Shown in pieces: positions 16,270 to 24,570 of a stretch of 64,000 nt of DNA. Where the stretch lies: assembly GCA_000293845.2 (NCBI GenBank), contig ALYF01000003.1, positions 372,001 to 436,000 on the forward strand, written 5' to 3'. The notes below the pieces were generated by a model. The model was given only the letters and a program-made list of their open reading frames with translations. It made no database searches and had not been told where the DNA came from. Made by a program: the position numbers and the translations under genes. Numbering within the stretch: position 1 is the first letter of the stretch; the number at the start of each line of letters is the position of its first letter. The DNA comes from an alpha proteobacterium IMCC14465 (GTDB lineage: Bacteria; Pseudomonadota; Alphaproteobacteria; RS24).

Positions 16270-17277
16270 GTGGTTGATAATCTGACCAATCGCTTCTGGA
16301 AATTTGTGAAGCGGCCTGAAGGCAATGCATATGACGAGGCTTTCACATTGGAAGAGACCTCTCTTTCATCCCCGGTTGATGGGCAAGTAATTGTCAAAAA
16401 TCAGTATCTATCTCTAGATGCGGGAACGCGCATGTGGATTACCGGGCGTGAAGATGGCTACCAACCGCCGCTTGATTTGAATATTCCTATGGTGGGGCTT
16501 GGGGTCGGGGAAGTTATTGCTTCGTCTGACCCGAACTTTGCCGAGGGCGACTTAGTGCGCGGTTTCGGACAATGGGCTGATTACTCCGTGGTCACAGCCG
16601 AACTTTCCGGCCTAATGAAACTTGATAAATCCATTGATGATGTGCGTCAGCATCTCGGCGTTCTTGGCTTTACGGGCTGGACCGGCATGTGGGGCATTAC
16701 GGAAACCGGCCAGGCCAAAGCCGGTGAGAATGTTTTGGTTTCTGCGGCGGGCGGGGCTGCCGGTATGGTGGCTTGTCAGATTGCCAGAAACCTTGGGTGT
16801 CATGTTTACGGCACGGCAGGTGGCGCTGATAAATGTGCTTTTCTGGAAAAAGAATTCGGCATTACCGCCATTGACTACAAATCTGAAAATGTTGCAGATC
16901 GTCTAGCGCAGATTGAAGGCGGCATTGATGTTTATTTTGACAATGTCGGTGGCCCACAAATTGATGCGGTTTTCCCGAATATGGCGAATTATGGGCGTAT
17001 CGCAATTAGCGGTCTGATTGCCGAATATTCCGGTCAACCGACACAGCCTGCGAGATTTGACCAGATTTTGATGAAGCGCCTGACGGTTAAAGGCTTTTTC
17101 TCGCCAGATTTTGCCGATCAGGGCGCACGGCTGACCGAGGCTCTCAAGGAGCAATATATTGCCGGCAAGCTGGACATGCCTTTCGATGTGACGGATGGTT
17201 TGGAAAATATGCTGACGGCTTATACTAAATTGTTCACCGGCGGTAATATCGGCAAGACGCTGGTTAAACTTTTTTAA
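16270..17277 (+). CDS. NADP-dependent medium-chain reductase (alkenal/prostaglandin reductase type)
   Basis: A 335-residue zinc-free medium-chain dehydrogenase/reductase. The N-terminal domain has L-S-L-D-A-G-T-R-M-W, the cofactor domain has S-A-A-G-G-A-A-G-M-V (about 158-167), and D-N-V-G-G near 225. This family reduces the double bond of alpha,beta-unsaturated carbonyls with NADPH, or related substrates. The start is GTG 16270 behind a GGAG site. One of three paralogues within 4 kb (also 18104 and 19239). Ends inside a perfect 12-base hairpin. Confidence 0.88.
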   Translation: MVDNLTNRFWKFVKRPEGNAYDEAFTLEETSLSSPVDGQVIVKNQYLSLDAGTRMWITGREDGYQPPLDLNIPMVGLGVGEVIASSDPNFAEGDLVRGFGQWADYSVVTAELSGLMKLDKSIDDVRQHLGVLGFTGWTGMWGITETGQAKAGENVLVSAAGGAAGMVACQIARNLGCHVYGTAGGADKCAFLEKEFGITAIDYKSENVADRLAQIEGGIDVYFDNVGGPQIDAVFPNMANYGRIAISGLIAEYSGQPTQPARFDQILMKRLTVKGFFSPDFADQGARLTEALKEQYIAGKLDMPFDVTDGLENMLTAYTKLFTGGNIGKTLVKLF

Positions 17278-17287
17278 GTTTAACCAG
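17260..17287. terminator. Perfect 12-bp hairpin between convergent genes
   Basis: CTGGTTAAACTT (17260-17271), a TTTT loop, and AAGTTTAACCAG (17276-17287) form a perfect stem that includes the stop codon of the reductase gene. No U-tract follows on either strand, so a classic rho-independent terminator is doubtful; a transcript-end stabiliser or barrier between convergent genes fits as well. Confidence 0.5.
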
Positions 17288-17306
17288 TCTCAAGCCTGAG
17301 TGGGGA

Positions 17307-18071
17307 TTACATTGCTGTAACGCCACCATCCACAACGAGTTCTGCGCCAGTGATATATTTCCCCTGATCGCTCGCCAAAAATAGCGCACAATTTGCGATA
17401 TCTTCGGGGTCACCCAGTCGACCCATCGGAATGGCTTGCACAAACATATCCCAGTTTTCCGCATTTTCCTGTTTTGCACCCGCGAGTAGATTTGTATCAA
17501 TCAGGCCGGGGTGAATGGAGTTCACACGGATATTTTCTTTCGCAGTTTCCATGGCCACTGTTTTGGTCATAAGTCGGACACCGGCTTTAGCGGCGCTATA
17601 GGCCACATTACCGGGGATGCCGACAATGCCCGAAATGGACGACATATTGATAATGTTTCCGCCCTTGCCGGTTTCACGCATCATGGCAACGGCTCTTTTC
17701 GTACCGTAAAAAACGCTGTGCATATTGGTGTCCATAACGCGCAGATATTCTTCCGATGTCGCCGAGTCAATTGTGCCAAGTTGTGAAATGCCTGCATTAT
17801 TAACCAGAATATCGAGCTGGCCTTTTTGTTCTTTAATAGCGGCGAAAACATTGTCCCAGTCTTTTTCATCCGTGACGTTATGTTTCAACGCTGCACCTTG
17901 CCCGCCATTACTCTTAATCACATCAAGCGAGGCGTTGCATCCGTTCTCATCAATATCTGTCAGAAATACGAAAGCCCCTTCCGACGCAAACTTATCGGCA
18001 ATGGCACTTCCAAGCCCGGGGCGGGACGCGCCGCCGGTTATCAAGGCTACTTTATTTTCAAGTTGGTTCAT
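17307..18071 (-). CDS. SDR family NAD(P)-dependent dehydrogenase
   Basis: A 254-residue SDR. The cofactor motif is T-G-G-A-S-R-P-G-L-G, a version with two extra residues. D39 after the second strand suggests NAD. N-N-A-G, S144/S145, Y158 and K162 are intact, followed by N-S-I-H-P-G as in the tandem SDRs at 2212-4609. Three ATG codons follow each other; the third (18071) has the best spacing from GGGAG. Probably cotranscribed with the medium-chain reductase at 18104 upstream of it. Confidence 0.9.
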   Translation of the reverse strand: MNQLENKVALITGGASRPGLGSAIADKFASEGAFVFLTDIDENGCNASLDVIKSNGGQGAALKHNVTDEKDWDNVFAAIKEQKGQLDILVNNAGISQLGTIDSATSEEYLRVMDTNMHSVFYGTKRAVAMMRETGKGGNIINMSSISGIVGIPGNVAYSAAKAGVRLMTKTVAMETAKENIRVNSIHPGLIDTNLLAGAKQENAENWDMFVQAIPMGRLGDPEDIANCALFLASDQGKYITGAELVVDGGVTAM

Positions 18072-18103
18072 CATCATCTCCCTTATTCCCTATATAATTT
18101 TAA

Positions 18104-19096
18104 TCAGATTTTTAAAATCTGTTTGCCTTTGTTTAATCCCTTATAGAGGCGGTTTAATGTCGCCGGTGCCGCTTCAAAACCGGATTGGCAATCTTCTTGC
18201 CATGTTAATTTGTCGTCTTTAATCAACTGCATCATGCGCTTGCGTATTGCCGGAAACTCACTCGCATAGTCGAGCACAATAAACCCTGCCATGGTGGCAC
18301 GGCGAAAGATTAAATTAAAATAATTTTGTGGTCCGGCGGGCATATCGCCCGTTTCATAGCGGCTGATACCGCCACACACAACGATACGCGCATGGGTAGC
18401 GATATTTGCCAGCATATCATCCAGCACCGCGCCGCCCACATTGTCATAGACAATATTTGCGCCTTTTGGAGCAAGCTCTCGCAAGCGCTCTTTGACGTTT
18501 TCGTTTTTATAATCAATAGCGGCATCAAAACCGGCTTCTTTCTGAAGCCAGTCACATTTTTCGGCACCGCCGGCAATGCCAATCACGCGGCACTGCATTA
18601 GTTTTGCGAGTTGCCCGACAATCGACCCGGTTGCGCCCGCAGCACCAGACACGACGACTGTGTCGCCAGAAATGGGTTTGCCGATTTTGAACAAGCCGCA
18701 CCAAGCCGTCATGCCCGTCAGACCCAAAACTGAAAGGCTGGCAGTGGGTGGTAATTCGGTCTCGACTGCATCAAACCCTTTACCATCAGTCACAAAATGC
18801 TCTGTCCATCCGGTCATGCCAGACCAAAGACTACCAATGGGCATATCAGGATGATTGCTTTCAATGACTTCGCCTATGCCAGTGCCACGCATAATATCGC
18901 CGATTTCCATCGGCGCGACGTAATCTGCAACATTTTCCATCCAGCCCTTTTGTGCGGGATCAAAACCGAGCCATAATGTTTTTAATAGAGCCTCACCTGC
19001 GCCAGGTTTGGGCTGATCTATATCCACCAGCGTGAAATCGCTATTCTCTAAAGGTCGTCCTCTAGGATGGGCAGTTATTTGCCAGCACTGCGTCAT
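18104..19096 (-). CDS. NADP-dependent medium-chain reductase
   Basis: A 330-residue zinc-free reductase related to the genes at 16270 and 19239. Motifs: L-G-F-D-P-A-Q-K-G-W-M in the N-terminal domain, S-G-A-A-G-A-T-G-S-I-V-G-Q near residues 151-163, G-G-A-E-K-C in the cofactor-binding loop and D-N-V-G-G-A. It lies 32 bases before the SDR and begins a leftward pair. The gene is divergent from the third paralogue at 19239. Confidence 0.88.
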   Translation of the reverse strand: MTQCWQITAHPRGRPLENSDFTLVDIDQPKPGAGEALLKTLWLGFDPAQKGWMENVADYVAPMEIGDIMRGTGIGEVIESNHPDMPIGSLWSGMTGWTEHFVTDGKGFDAVETELPPTASLSVLGLTGMTAWCGLFKIGKPISGDTVVVSGAAGATGSIVGQLAKLMQCRVIGIAGGAEKCDWLQKEAGFDAAIDYKNENVKERLRELAPKGANIVYDNVGGAVLDDMLANIATHARIVVCGGISRYETGDMPAGPQNYFNLIFRRATMAGFIVLDYASEFPAIRKRMMQLIKDDKLTWQEDCQSGFEAAPATLNRLYKGLNKGKQILKI

Positions 19097-19148
19097 GATT
19101 GAAATCCCTGTAGCGTCGTCAATTTAATTTTTATGGCTTTAGCATAAC

Positions 19149-19166
19149 TGCCAATTTGGAATGGCA
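19149..19166 (+). promoter_or_regulatory. Inverted repeat between divergent reductase genes
   Basis: TGCCA (19149-19153) and TGGCA (19162-19166) form a dyad with an eight-base spacer in the 142-base region between the divergent reductases. A related TGCC/GGCA dyad lies at 15885. Candidate operator, based on symmetry only. Confidence 0.25.
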
Positions 19167-19238
19167 TACTCTGTTAATTGTTAGTTGCGGCAAGGTTGGT
19201 CTGTGCGATTATGGCGACAAATATTAGGAGGAATAGAG

Positions 19239-20252
19239 ATGACGAACCGACGATTTATTCTCAAGAAACGACCTGTAGGGGAGCCAAAGCCCGATGATTT
19301 CGAGCTGCTAGAAACCCCTATTCCCGAGCCTGAAGAAGGTGCGTTTGTTGTCCGCAATCACTTTATTTCTATCGACCCTGCCATGCGGGGCTGGCTTGAC
19401 GATGCGCCGTCTTATATGCCGCCAGTTGACCTCGATGACGCTGTGCGCGCGACAACAGTAGGACGGGTTTATAAGTCAAAAAATCCTGAATTTACCGAAG
19501 GCCAATGGGTGCTGGGGCTTAATAAGGTGGAAGAATATTCATTGGTTCTGCCCGGGGGGTTCACCTCGCCGATTGATGTAGATCTCGTTCCCTCGCCCAG
19601 TATTTTTCTGTCGGCCTTAGGGGCTGTTGGTCTGACAGCTTATTTCGGTTTGCAAGATGCCGGACAACCTAAAGCAGGCGAGACAGTTCTGGTGTCTGGT
19701 GCGGCTGGTGCTGTTGGTTCCATGGTCGGTCAGATTGCGAAAATCAAAGGCTGTCGGGCTGTTGGCATTGCGGGCGGTGCTGAAAAATGCCGTCGTTTGA
19801 TTGAGGATTATGGCTTTGACGCGGCGGTGGATTATCGCGGCAAAGATGTTGATACGCTCACAAGAGAGATTGGCGAAGCTGCGCCGGATGGCGTGGATAT
19901 TATTTTTGAAAATGTTGGTGGCGATATTCTCGATGCCGGATTGATGAATTTGAATGAATATTCGCGTGTTATTTTGTGCGGTCTTATCAGTGAGTATAAT
20001 ACTGAGCCAAAAGGCGCGCGGAATTTGTGGCAGACCATTGTCAAACAGACAACCGTTAAAGGGTTTCTTATCAGAGATTATGCGCCACGTTTTGCCGAAG
20101 GTGGTGCGGAAGTCGCTGGTTGGATTGCTGATGGGAAGGTCAGATTTGATGAGCATATTGATAGCGGCATCGAAAATTCATTTGAGGTCTTTATGAAATT
20201 GTTCAGCGGTCAAAATAACGGCAAGCTCATTCTGGATGTGAGTCCTGATTAA
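19239..20252 (+). CDS. NADP-dependent medium-chain reductase
   Basis: A 337-residue zinc-free reductase. I-D-P-A-M-R-G-W-L in the catalytic domain and S-G-A-A-G-A-V-G-S-M-V-G-Q for cofactor binding are typical of the prostaglandin/curcumin reductase type; G-G-A-E-K-C-R-R provides basic residues suited to NADPH. The start at 19239 follows an AGGAGG site; an in-frame GTG-type extension to 19185 lacks support. Followed after 44 bases by an SDR gene, so double-bond reduction and carbonyl/alcohol chemistry may be linked here. Confidence 0.88.
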   Translation: MTNRRFILKKRPVGEPKPDDFELLETPIPEPEEGAFVVRNHFISIDPAMRGWLDDAPSYMPPVDLDDAVRATTVGRVYKSKNPEFTEGQWVLGLNKVEEYSLVLPGGFTSPIDVDLVPSPSIFLSALGAVGLTAYFGLQDAGQPKAGETVLVSGAAGAVGSMVGQIAKIKGCRAVGIAGGAEKCRRLIEDYGFDAAVDYRGKDVDTLTREIGEAAPDGVDIIFENVGGDILDAGLMNLNEYSRVILCGLISEYNTEPKGARNLWQTIVKQTTVKGFLIRDYAPRFAEGGAEVAGWIADGKVRFDEHIDSGIENSFEVFMKLFSGQNNGKLILDVSPD

Positions 20253-20296
20253 AGGGCCATATTAAGAGACGAGATTAAATAGACCGGAGCAAGACT

Positions 20297-21037
20297 TTGA
20301 GCGCACAAACTGCAAATATATCGACCTCAGATAGGCTGAATGGACGCGTAGCCGTCGTTACCGGCGGGGCGTCGGGTATTGGTGCTCAAACGGCGGCACG
20401 GTTGACTGCCGACGGTGCGGCGGTCTTGCGGGTTGATCAAAAAGGCGATGCCGACCTTCTGCTTGATGTCACAGCAGATGGTGCAAGCAATGAAATTCTT
20501 GATGCTGTGCAAAGCACGCATGGGAAGTTAGATATTCTCGTCACCTGTGCCGGCATAAGTGAGTTTTTGCCGCTTGAGGAAACCAGCGATGAGGTCTGGG
20601 ACAATAATCTATCTGTAAACTTAACGGCGGTGTTTCGATTGGTACGCGATGCCGCGCCTTTATTAAAAGAATCCCAAGCCGGGCGGGTTGTCACCATTGG
20701 CTCGGTCATGTCGGAATTTGCAGGCCCGGGACTTGCGGCATATACCGCCTCAAAACATGGGTTACTCGGATTAAGCCGTGCGCTGGCAACTGAATTGGGC
20801 GGGCATGGGATTACGGTGAATTGTGTTCAGCCCGGCGCGATTGAAACGCCGATGACCGCACCGGCGTTTTCTGAAATGCCGGAATATAAAACCTTCTGGT
20901 CGGAAAAAGCACCGCTCGGCAGGCTCGGTCAACCTCAGGACATAGCCGATGTTATCGCCTTTTTGGTGAGTGACGAAGCCCGCTTTATGAGTGGTCACGG
21001 CATCTATGTTGATGGTGCCGCAATGGTGAAACCTTAA
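20297..21037 (+). CDS. SDR family NAD(P)-dependent dehydrogenase
   Basis: A 246-residue SDR starting with TTG 20297 behind GGAGC. T-G-G-A-S-G-I-G at residues 22-29, D47 after the second strand, T-C-A-G in place of N-N-A-G, S136, Y149 and K153. The C-terminal half resembles the SDRs at 25814 and 49631 (A-S-K-H/T-S-K-H, Q-P-G-A, L-G-Q-P-x-D). The stop codon and last codons are part of a four-copy tandem repeat. Confidence 0.88.
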   Translation: MSAQTANISTSDRLNGRVAVVTGGASGIGAQTAARLTADGAAVLRVDQKGDADLLLDVTADGASNEILDAVQSTHGKLDILVTCAGISEFLPLEETSDEVWDNNLSVNLTAVFRLVRDAAPLLKESQAGRVVTIGSVMSEFAGPGLAAYTASKHGLLGLSRALATELGGHGITVNCVQPGAIETPMTAPAFSEMPEYKTFWSEKAPLGRLGQPQDIADVIAFLVSDEARFMSGHGIYVDGAAMVKP

Positions 21038-21093
21038 GTAATGGTGCAACCTTAAGTAATGGTGCAACCTTAAGTAATGGTGAAACCCTAAAT
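21022..21093. repeat. Four 18-bp tandem repeats covering an SDR stop codon
   Basis: The unit AATGGTGNAACCTTAAGT occurs at 21022-21039, 21040-21057, 21058-21075 and, in degenerate form, 21076-21093. The first copy contains the last codons and stop of the SDR gene, so each copy brings another in-frame TAA. The unit length is a multiple of three, so the frame is preserved. Confidence 0.9.
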
Positions 21094-21097
21094 AAGA

Positions 21098-21856
21098 TTA
21101 GAATTGCACTCTTTTGGTGTAGCCACCATCCACAACGATATTCGTACCTGTTGTATAAGATGATGCCGGGCTGGCGAGAAACACGACAGCTTTTGCAACA
21201 TCTTCGGGGCTACCAAAGCGACCCAGCGCCATTTGTCCAACCGTTGCGTCATAAAGCTCCGGCATGGCTGTTTCAATCGTTTCCCAGTTGCCGCCGGGGA
21301 ATTTAATCGGCCCGGGGGAAACCGCATTGACGCGAATATGCTTCGGGCCTAGATGCTGGGATAGCTGTTTTGTATAGGTCAACAACGCGCCTTTAATTGC
21401 GTTATAAGGTTGTGGCACAAGGAATGTTTCCGCCCCTGCAGTGCTGGACATCACGACAATGGAACCATTGTCGGATTTCTCCAAATATGGTTCAAGCGCG
21501 CCAGCGCCAATCGCTGTGCCTTTGAGGTCATATTGCACGCATTTGTCCCAATCATCCGTCGCGCCTGCGCCTGATGCACTGACATTGGGGATGAAAATAT
21601 CACATCCGCCCAGCGCCTCTGCGGTTTTTGTCAGCCACTCTGGATAGGCGTCAAAATTATCCATGTCAAAGGCCTCGCCAATGACCTTGCCGCCATGTTT
21701 GGACAGGCTGTCGACTGTCTCGGCAACTTGCTCTTTATTGCGCGAGAAAAACCCGATATCGCAGCCCTCTGCCGCAAAAATTTCCAGCGCTGCACGCCCA
21801 ATACCGCGGCTGCCGCCGGTAAGAATAACTTTCAATCCTTTAAGACCAAGATCCAT
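21098..21856 (-). CDS. SDR family oxidoreductase (P-N-V-S type)
   Basis: A 252-residue SDR with T-G-G-S-R-G-I-G (13-20), R39 after the second strand (NADP likely), S137/S138, Y151 and K155. The N-N-A-G element is P-N-V-S, and it ends in D-G-G-Y-T-K-R-V-Q-F. The gene at 43412 shares the M-D-L-G-L start, the P-N-V-S element and the same tail, so they are paralogues of a distinct SDR subfamily. Transcribed leftward alone, divergent from the SDR at 22001. Confidence 0.88.
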   Translation of the reverse strand: MDLGLKGLKVILTGGSRGIGRAALEIFAAEGCDIGFFSRNKEQVAETVDSLSKHGGKVIGEAFDMDNFDAYPEWLTKTAEALGGCDIFIPNVSASGAGATDDWDKCVQYDLKGTAIGAGALEPYLEKSDNGSIVVMSSTAGAETFLVPQPYNAIKGALLTYTKQLSQHLGPKHIRVNAVSPGPIKFPGGNWETIETAMPELYDATVGQMALGRFGSPEDVAKAVVFLASPASSYTTGTNIVVDGGYTKRVQF

Positions 21857-21922
21857 GATAACCCCCTAAATTTGTTTGAGACAGGCTAACCTCTTGGCCT
21901 GAATTTTATACCTAGTAATCAC

Positions 21923-21962
21923 GCTAGTTGTTGATAGCCAACCGAGACCGTCATGCTAGTGG
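21923..21962 (+). promoter_or_regulatory. Two GCTAGT-type motifs before SDR gene
   Basis: GCTAGTTG (21923-21930) and GCTAGTGG (21955-21962) lie 38-70 bases before ATG 22001 in the 144-base divergent intergenic region. The second matches the motif before the genes at 9104, 15925 and, on the other strand, 46744. Confidence 0.3.
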
Positions 21963-22000
21963 CAGGATATAAATGCGATATATTTTTTCAGGAGGGAATT

Positions 22001-22789
22001 ATGGGCAGACTGGATGGAAAATGCGCCGTCATACTTGGCGCTGCAAGCAAAGATAATATGGGTCAGGTCATGGCGCGTCGCTTTATGGCGGAAGGGGCGA
22101 CGGTTTTGGTGGCTGGCAGAAATGAAGACATTCTTAAAGATATATCAAGCGAGATTGGCGGTCATTACGCGCTGTGTGATATTACGGATCGCGGGCAGGT
22201 TTTTGCCCTTGCTGCCAGTGCCGTTGAGAAAATGGGCAAGGTAGATATTGCTGTTAATGCGACCGGTTGGGGATTGCTCAAACCCTTCCTCGAAAATACC
22301 GAAGAAGAACTCGAAAAAATGACGCGGTTGCAATATATCGGGCCATTCTTTTTCTATCAGGCCATGCTTGAGGTTATGGGTGAAGGCGGGTCGCTTATCC
22401 AGATAAGCTCCGCGACTGCGAAAATCATGCTTAATGATCACGCTGCCTATATGGGGACGAAAGCCGGAACGGATCATGTCATCCGGTGTATCGCGCATGA
22501 ATTCGGGGAAAAAGGTATTCGTGCCAATTCCATCTCACCGGGTCTGACCGATACGCCAATGACGGCAGGTGCCAAGGAAACGCCCGGGATTTTTGAGGCT
22601 TTTGACAAGGGCTATCCGCTGGGGCGTATTAATACATCCGAGGATATTGCCGCCGCCGCGGTTTGGCTATCCAGCGATGAATGTTACATGACAGGTGAAA
22701 ACCTGCAGGTAAATGGCGGTCTATGTTTGCGGGGTAACCCGACCAATAAGGATATTCAGGAGAGCGTTGCCAAGCATATGCAATCCTAG
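22001..22789 (+). CDS. SDR family oxidoreductase (atypical cofactor loop)
   Basis: A 262-residue SDR starting at ATG 22001 behind AGGAGGG. The cofactor motif reads L-G-A-A-S-K-D-N-M-G, with the longer loop seen in enoyl-reductase-like SDRs; R40 suggests NADP. N-N-A-G is N-A-T-G. S136/S137, Y150 and K154 are intact. Its stop codon overlaps that of the convergent ligase gene by four bases. The reaction is unknown; reduction of an unsaturated or keto intermediate is possible. Confidence 0.85.
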   Translation: MGRLDGKCAVILGAASKDNMGQVMARRFMAEGATVLVAGRNEDILKDISSEIGGHYALCDITDRGQVFALAASAVEKMGKVDIAVNATGWGLLKPFLENTEEELEKMTRLQYIGPFFFYQAMLEVMGEGGSLIQISSATAKIMLNDHAAYMGTKAGTDHVIRCIAHEFGEKGIRANSISPGLTDTPMTAGAKETPGIFEAFDKGYPLGRINTSEDIAAAAVWLSSDECYMTGENLQVNGGLCLRGNPTNKDIQESVAKHMQS

Positions 22790-24435
22790 TCAGCTGCCTT
22801 TGCTTGCTCTCTGAGCTTATCCTTCCTGATTTTGCCAGAAGCCGTGCGCGGGAAATCATCAACAAAGATGAATTTCTCGGGGCGTTTCTGCTTGGCAAGC
22901 CCGGACTCTGCCATTTGTGCCAATAGTGTGGCGATAGCTTTATCCGCGTCTTGAGGTGCGGTGTCCGTCAAAATCACAAAAGCGCAAACCCCTTCACCAA
23001 GCCTTTCATGTGGCATGGAAACGATAGCGGCTTCGCGCACAATGTTGCTCAGATGCAAGACATCCTCAATTTCCTTGGCGCTGATATTTTCCCCGCCGCG
23101 AATGATAAGATCTTTTTTGCGCCCTGAAATGCAAAGCGCGCCTTGGGCATTTATAAAACCGATATCGCCGGTTTTAAAAAACCCATCCGGCGTAATGGCA
23201 TTAGCCGTATCACCAGCATCGGCATAGCCAATCATCATGGCTGGGCCACGCACTTCTATCTCGCCATCAGGGACTTCGCCATTTTCATTAGGCGCGATCG
23301 TGTCACCATTATCATCAACAATCCGAACCTCATAATCCACCGCTTCCCCATCGGTTGTTGCGGCAAGGTCGGCATGAGCAGCACCTTGATAGCCGAGTGT
23401 CACCAGCGGCGCTTCGGAGCTGCCAAACACCCTAAAACAGCATGTCTCAGCAAATTGGCGATTGGCTTGATAGACGATTTCCGATGGCACAGCCGCCCCG
23501 CCACAAGCAAAATATCTTAGGCTGGGCAAGTCAGTGCCTTTTGTCTCGGATAGTCGTGTCAGCTCTTGTAAGAAAGGTGTGGCGGCGACAGTGCCGGCAA
23601 CCGAGTATGTTTCAATCATCTCAATAGCTTTTTCGGCATTCCAGCTTTCCATCAGCACGGTGCGCGTGTCGCACAGAAACGGTAATTCTAGCCCATTGGC
23701 ATAGCCACTGACATGTGAGACGGGTGATGGCATAAGAATATGTGCGCCGGGAGCCATGCCCCAATGGTCGCGCGCGCAAAATGAGGCACGCGCCAATGTA
23801 TTATGGCTGTGCAAGACGGCTTTGGGGCGACCTGTGGTGCCGGAGGTATAGAGAAGTAATTTCACATCATCCGGATCGGGTGTTGGCAGATTTGTGTCCA
23901 GATCGCGACCGGACTCAATCATCTCCTGCAAATTGCCGGGTTGGTCGGAGCGCACATAGGAGACTTGAAGCAAGTCAGGACATTCAGGACGGATATCCTC
24001 CATCATGGCGGCAAAGTCATATTTATTAAAGCTTTCGCAAATAAACATCACTTTTGACTTACTGTCCTGCAACATGTGGCGCACTTCCGCATGACGGTAA
24101 ATAATCACAATCGGGCTGATAACAAAGCCGCCCAGCGCGGCGGCGATATTGATGATGGCGGCCTCGGGCCAATTCGGTGTCTGAAAGCTGATAACATCAT
24201 CCGCTTGAACGCCGATTTTTTGTAGGCCGCGGGCCAGGGCAAGTGCATCCTCATAAATGCGCTTATAAGACCAGTCGCCTTCAATATTTGGAAAAACAGA
24301 AATATCCGGTTTTTCGTCTGCTAATCGCTGAGCCATTTGCCCGACTGTTTCATGGCACCAGACAGAGCTGCCCTTATATTTTTCAAGATGTGTGGCGCGC
24401 TCTTTGGCTTGCCGCCAGCGGGTCGTATTGTCCAT
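22786..24435 (-). CDS. AMP-dependent acyl-CoA synthetase/ligase
   Basis: A 549-residue adenylate-forming enzyme. The P-loop-like Y-T-S-G-T-T-G-R-P-K (about 197-206), the T-G-D-I hinge region, G-R-K-K-D-L-I-I-R-G-G-E-N-I and the C-terminal catalytic lysine in G-K-I-R-K-D-K are all present. It activates a carboxylic acid to its CoA thioester. It stands alone, divergent from the oxygenase at 24571. Substrate unknown; an acid generated by the adjacent oxygenase-SDR pathway is the natural guess. Confidence 0.92.
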   Translation of the reverse strand: MDNTTRWRQAKERATHLEKYKGSSVWCHETVGQMAQRLADEKPDISVFPNIEGDWSYKRIYEDALALARGLQKIGVQADDVISFQTPNWPEAAIINIAAALGGFVISPIVIIYRHAEVRHMLQDSKSKVMFICESFNKYDFAAMMEDIRPECPDLLQVSYVRSDQPGNLQEMIESGRDLDTNLPTPDPDDVKLLLYTSGTTGRPKAVLHSHNTLARASFCARDHWGMAPGAHILMPSPVSHVSGYANGLELPFLCDTRTVLMESWNAEKAIEMIETYSVAGTVAATPFLQELTRLSETKGTDLPSLRYFACGGAAVPSEIVYQANRQFAETCCFRVFGSSEAPLVTLGYQGAAHADLAATTDGEAVDYEVRIVDDNGDTIAPNENGEVPDGEIEVRGPAMMIGYADAGDTANAITPDGFFKTGDIGFINAQGALCISGRKKDLIIRGGENISAKEIEDVLHLSNIVREAAIVSMPHERLGEGVCAFVILTDTAPQDADKAIATLLAQMAESGLAKQKRPEKFIFVDDFPRTASGKIRKDKLREQAKAAD

Positions 24436-24500
24436 TATTTGGCCCTATCGTCTTAGAATTTCTGTATACATAGTGTGCTGAAAGGTTAAATTATGAAAAC

Positions 24501-24546
24501 CTATTAATAGTCTCAGTTTGATGAGTTTATCCAGAGTGGTTGGATA
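24501..24546 (+). promoter_or_regulatory. Two dyads in the leader of the oxygenase operon
   Basis: CTATTAATAG (24501-24510) is a perfect palindrome, and TATCCA-7-TGGATA (24528-24546) is a perfect six-base inverted repeat ending 24 bases before ATG 24571. They lie in the divergent region between ligase and oxygenase genes. Candidate operators. Confidence 0.35.
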
Positions 24547-24570
24547 GTAAAAAAACTGGAGGGATTTAAC

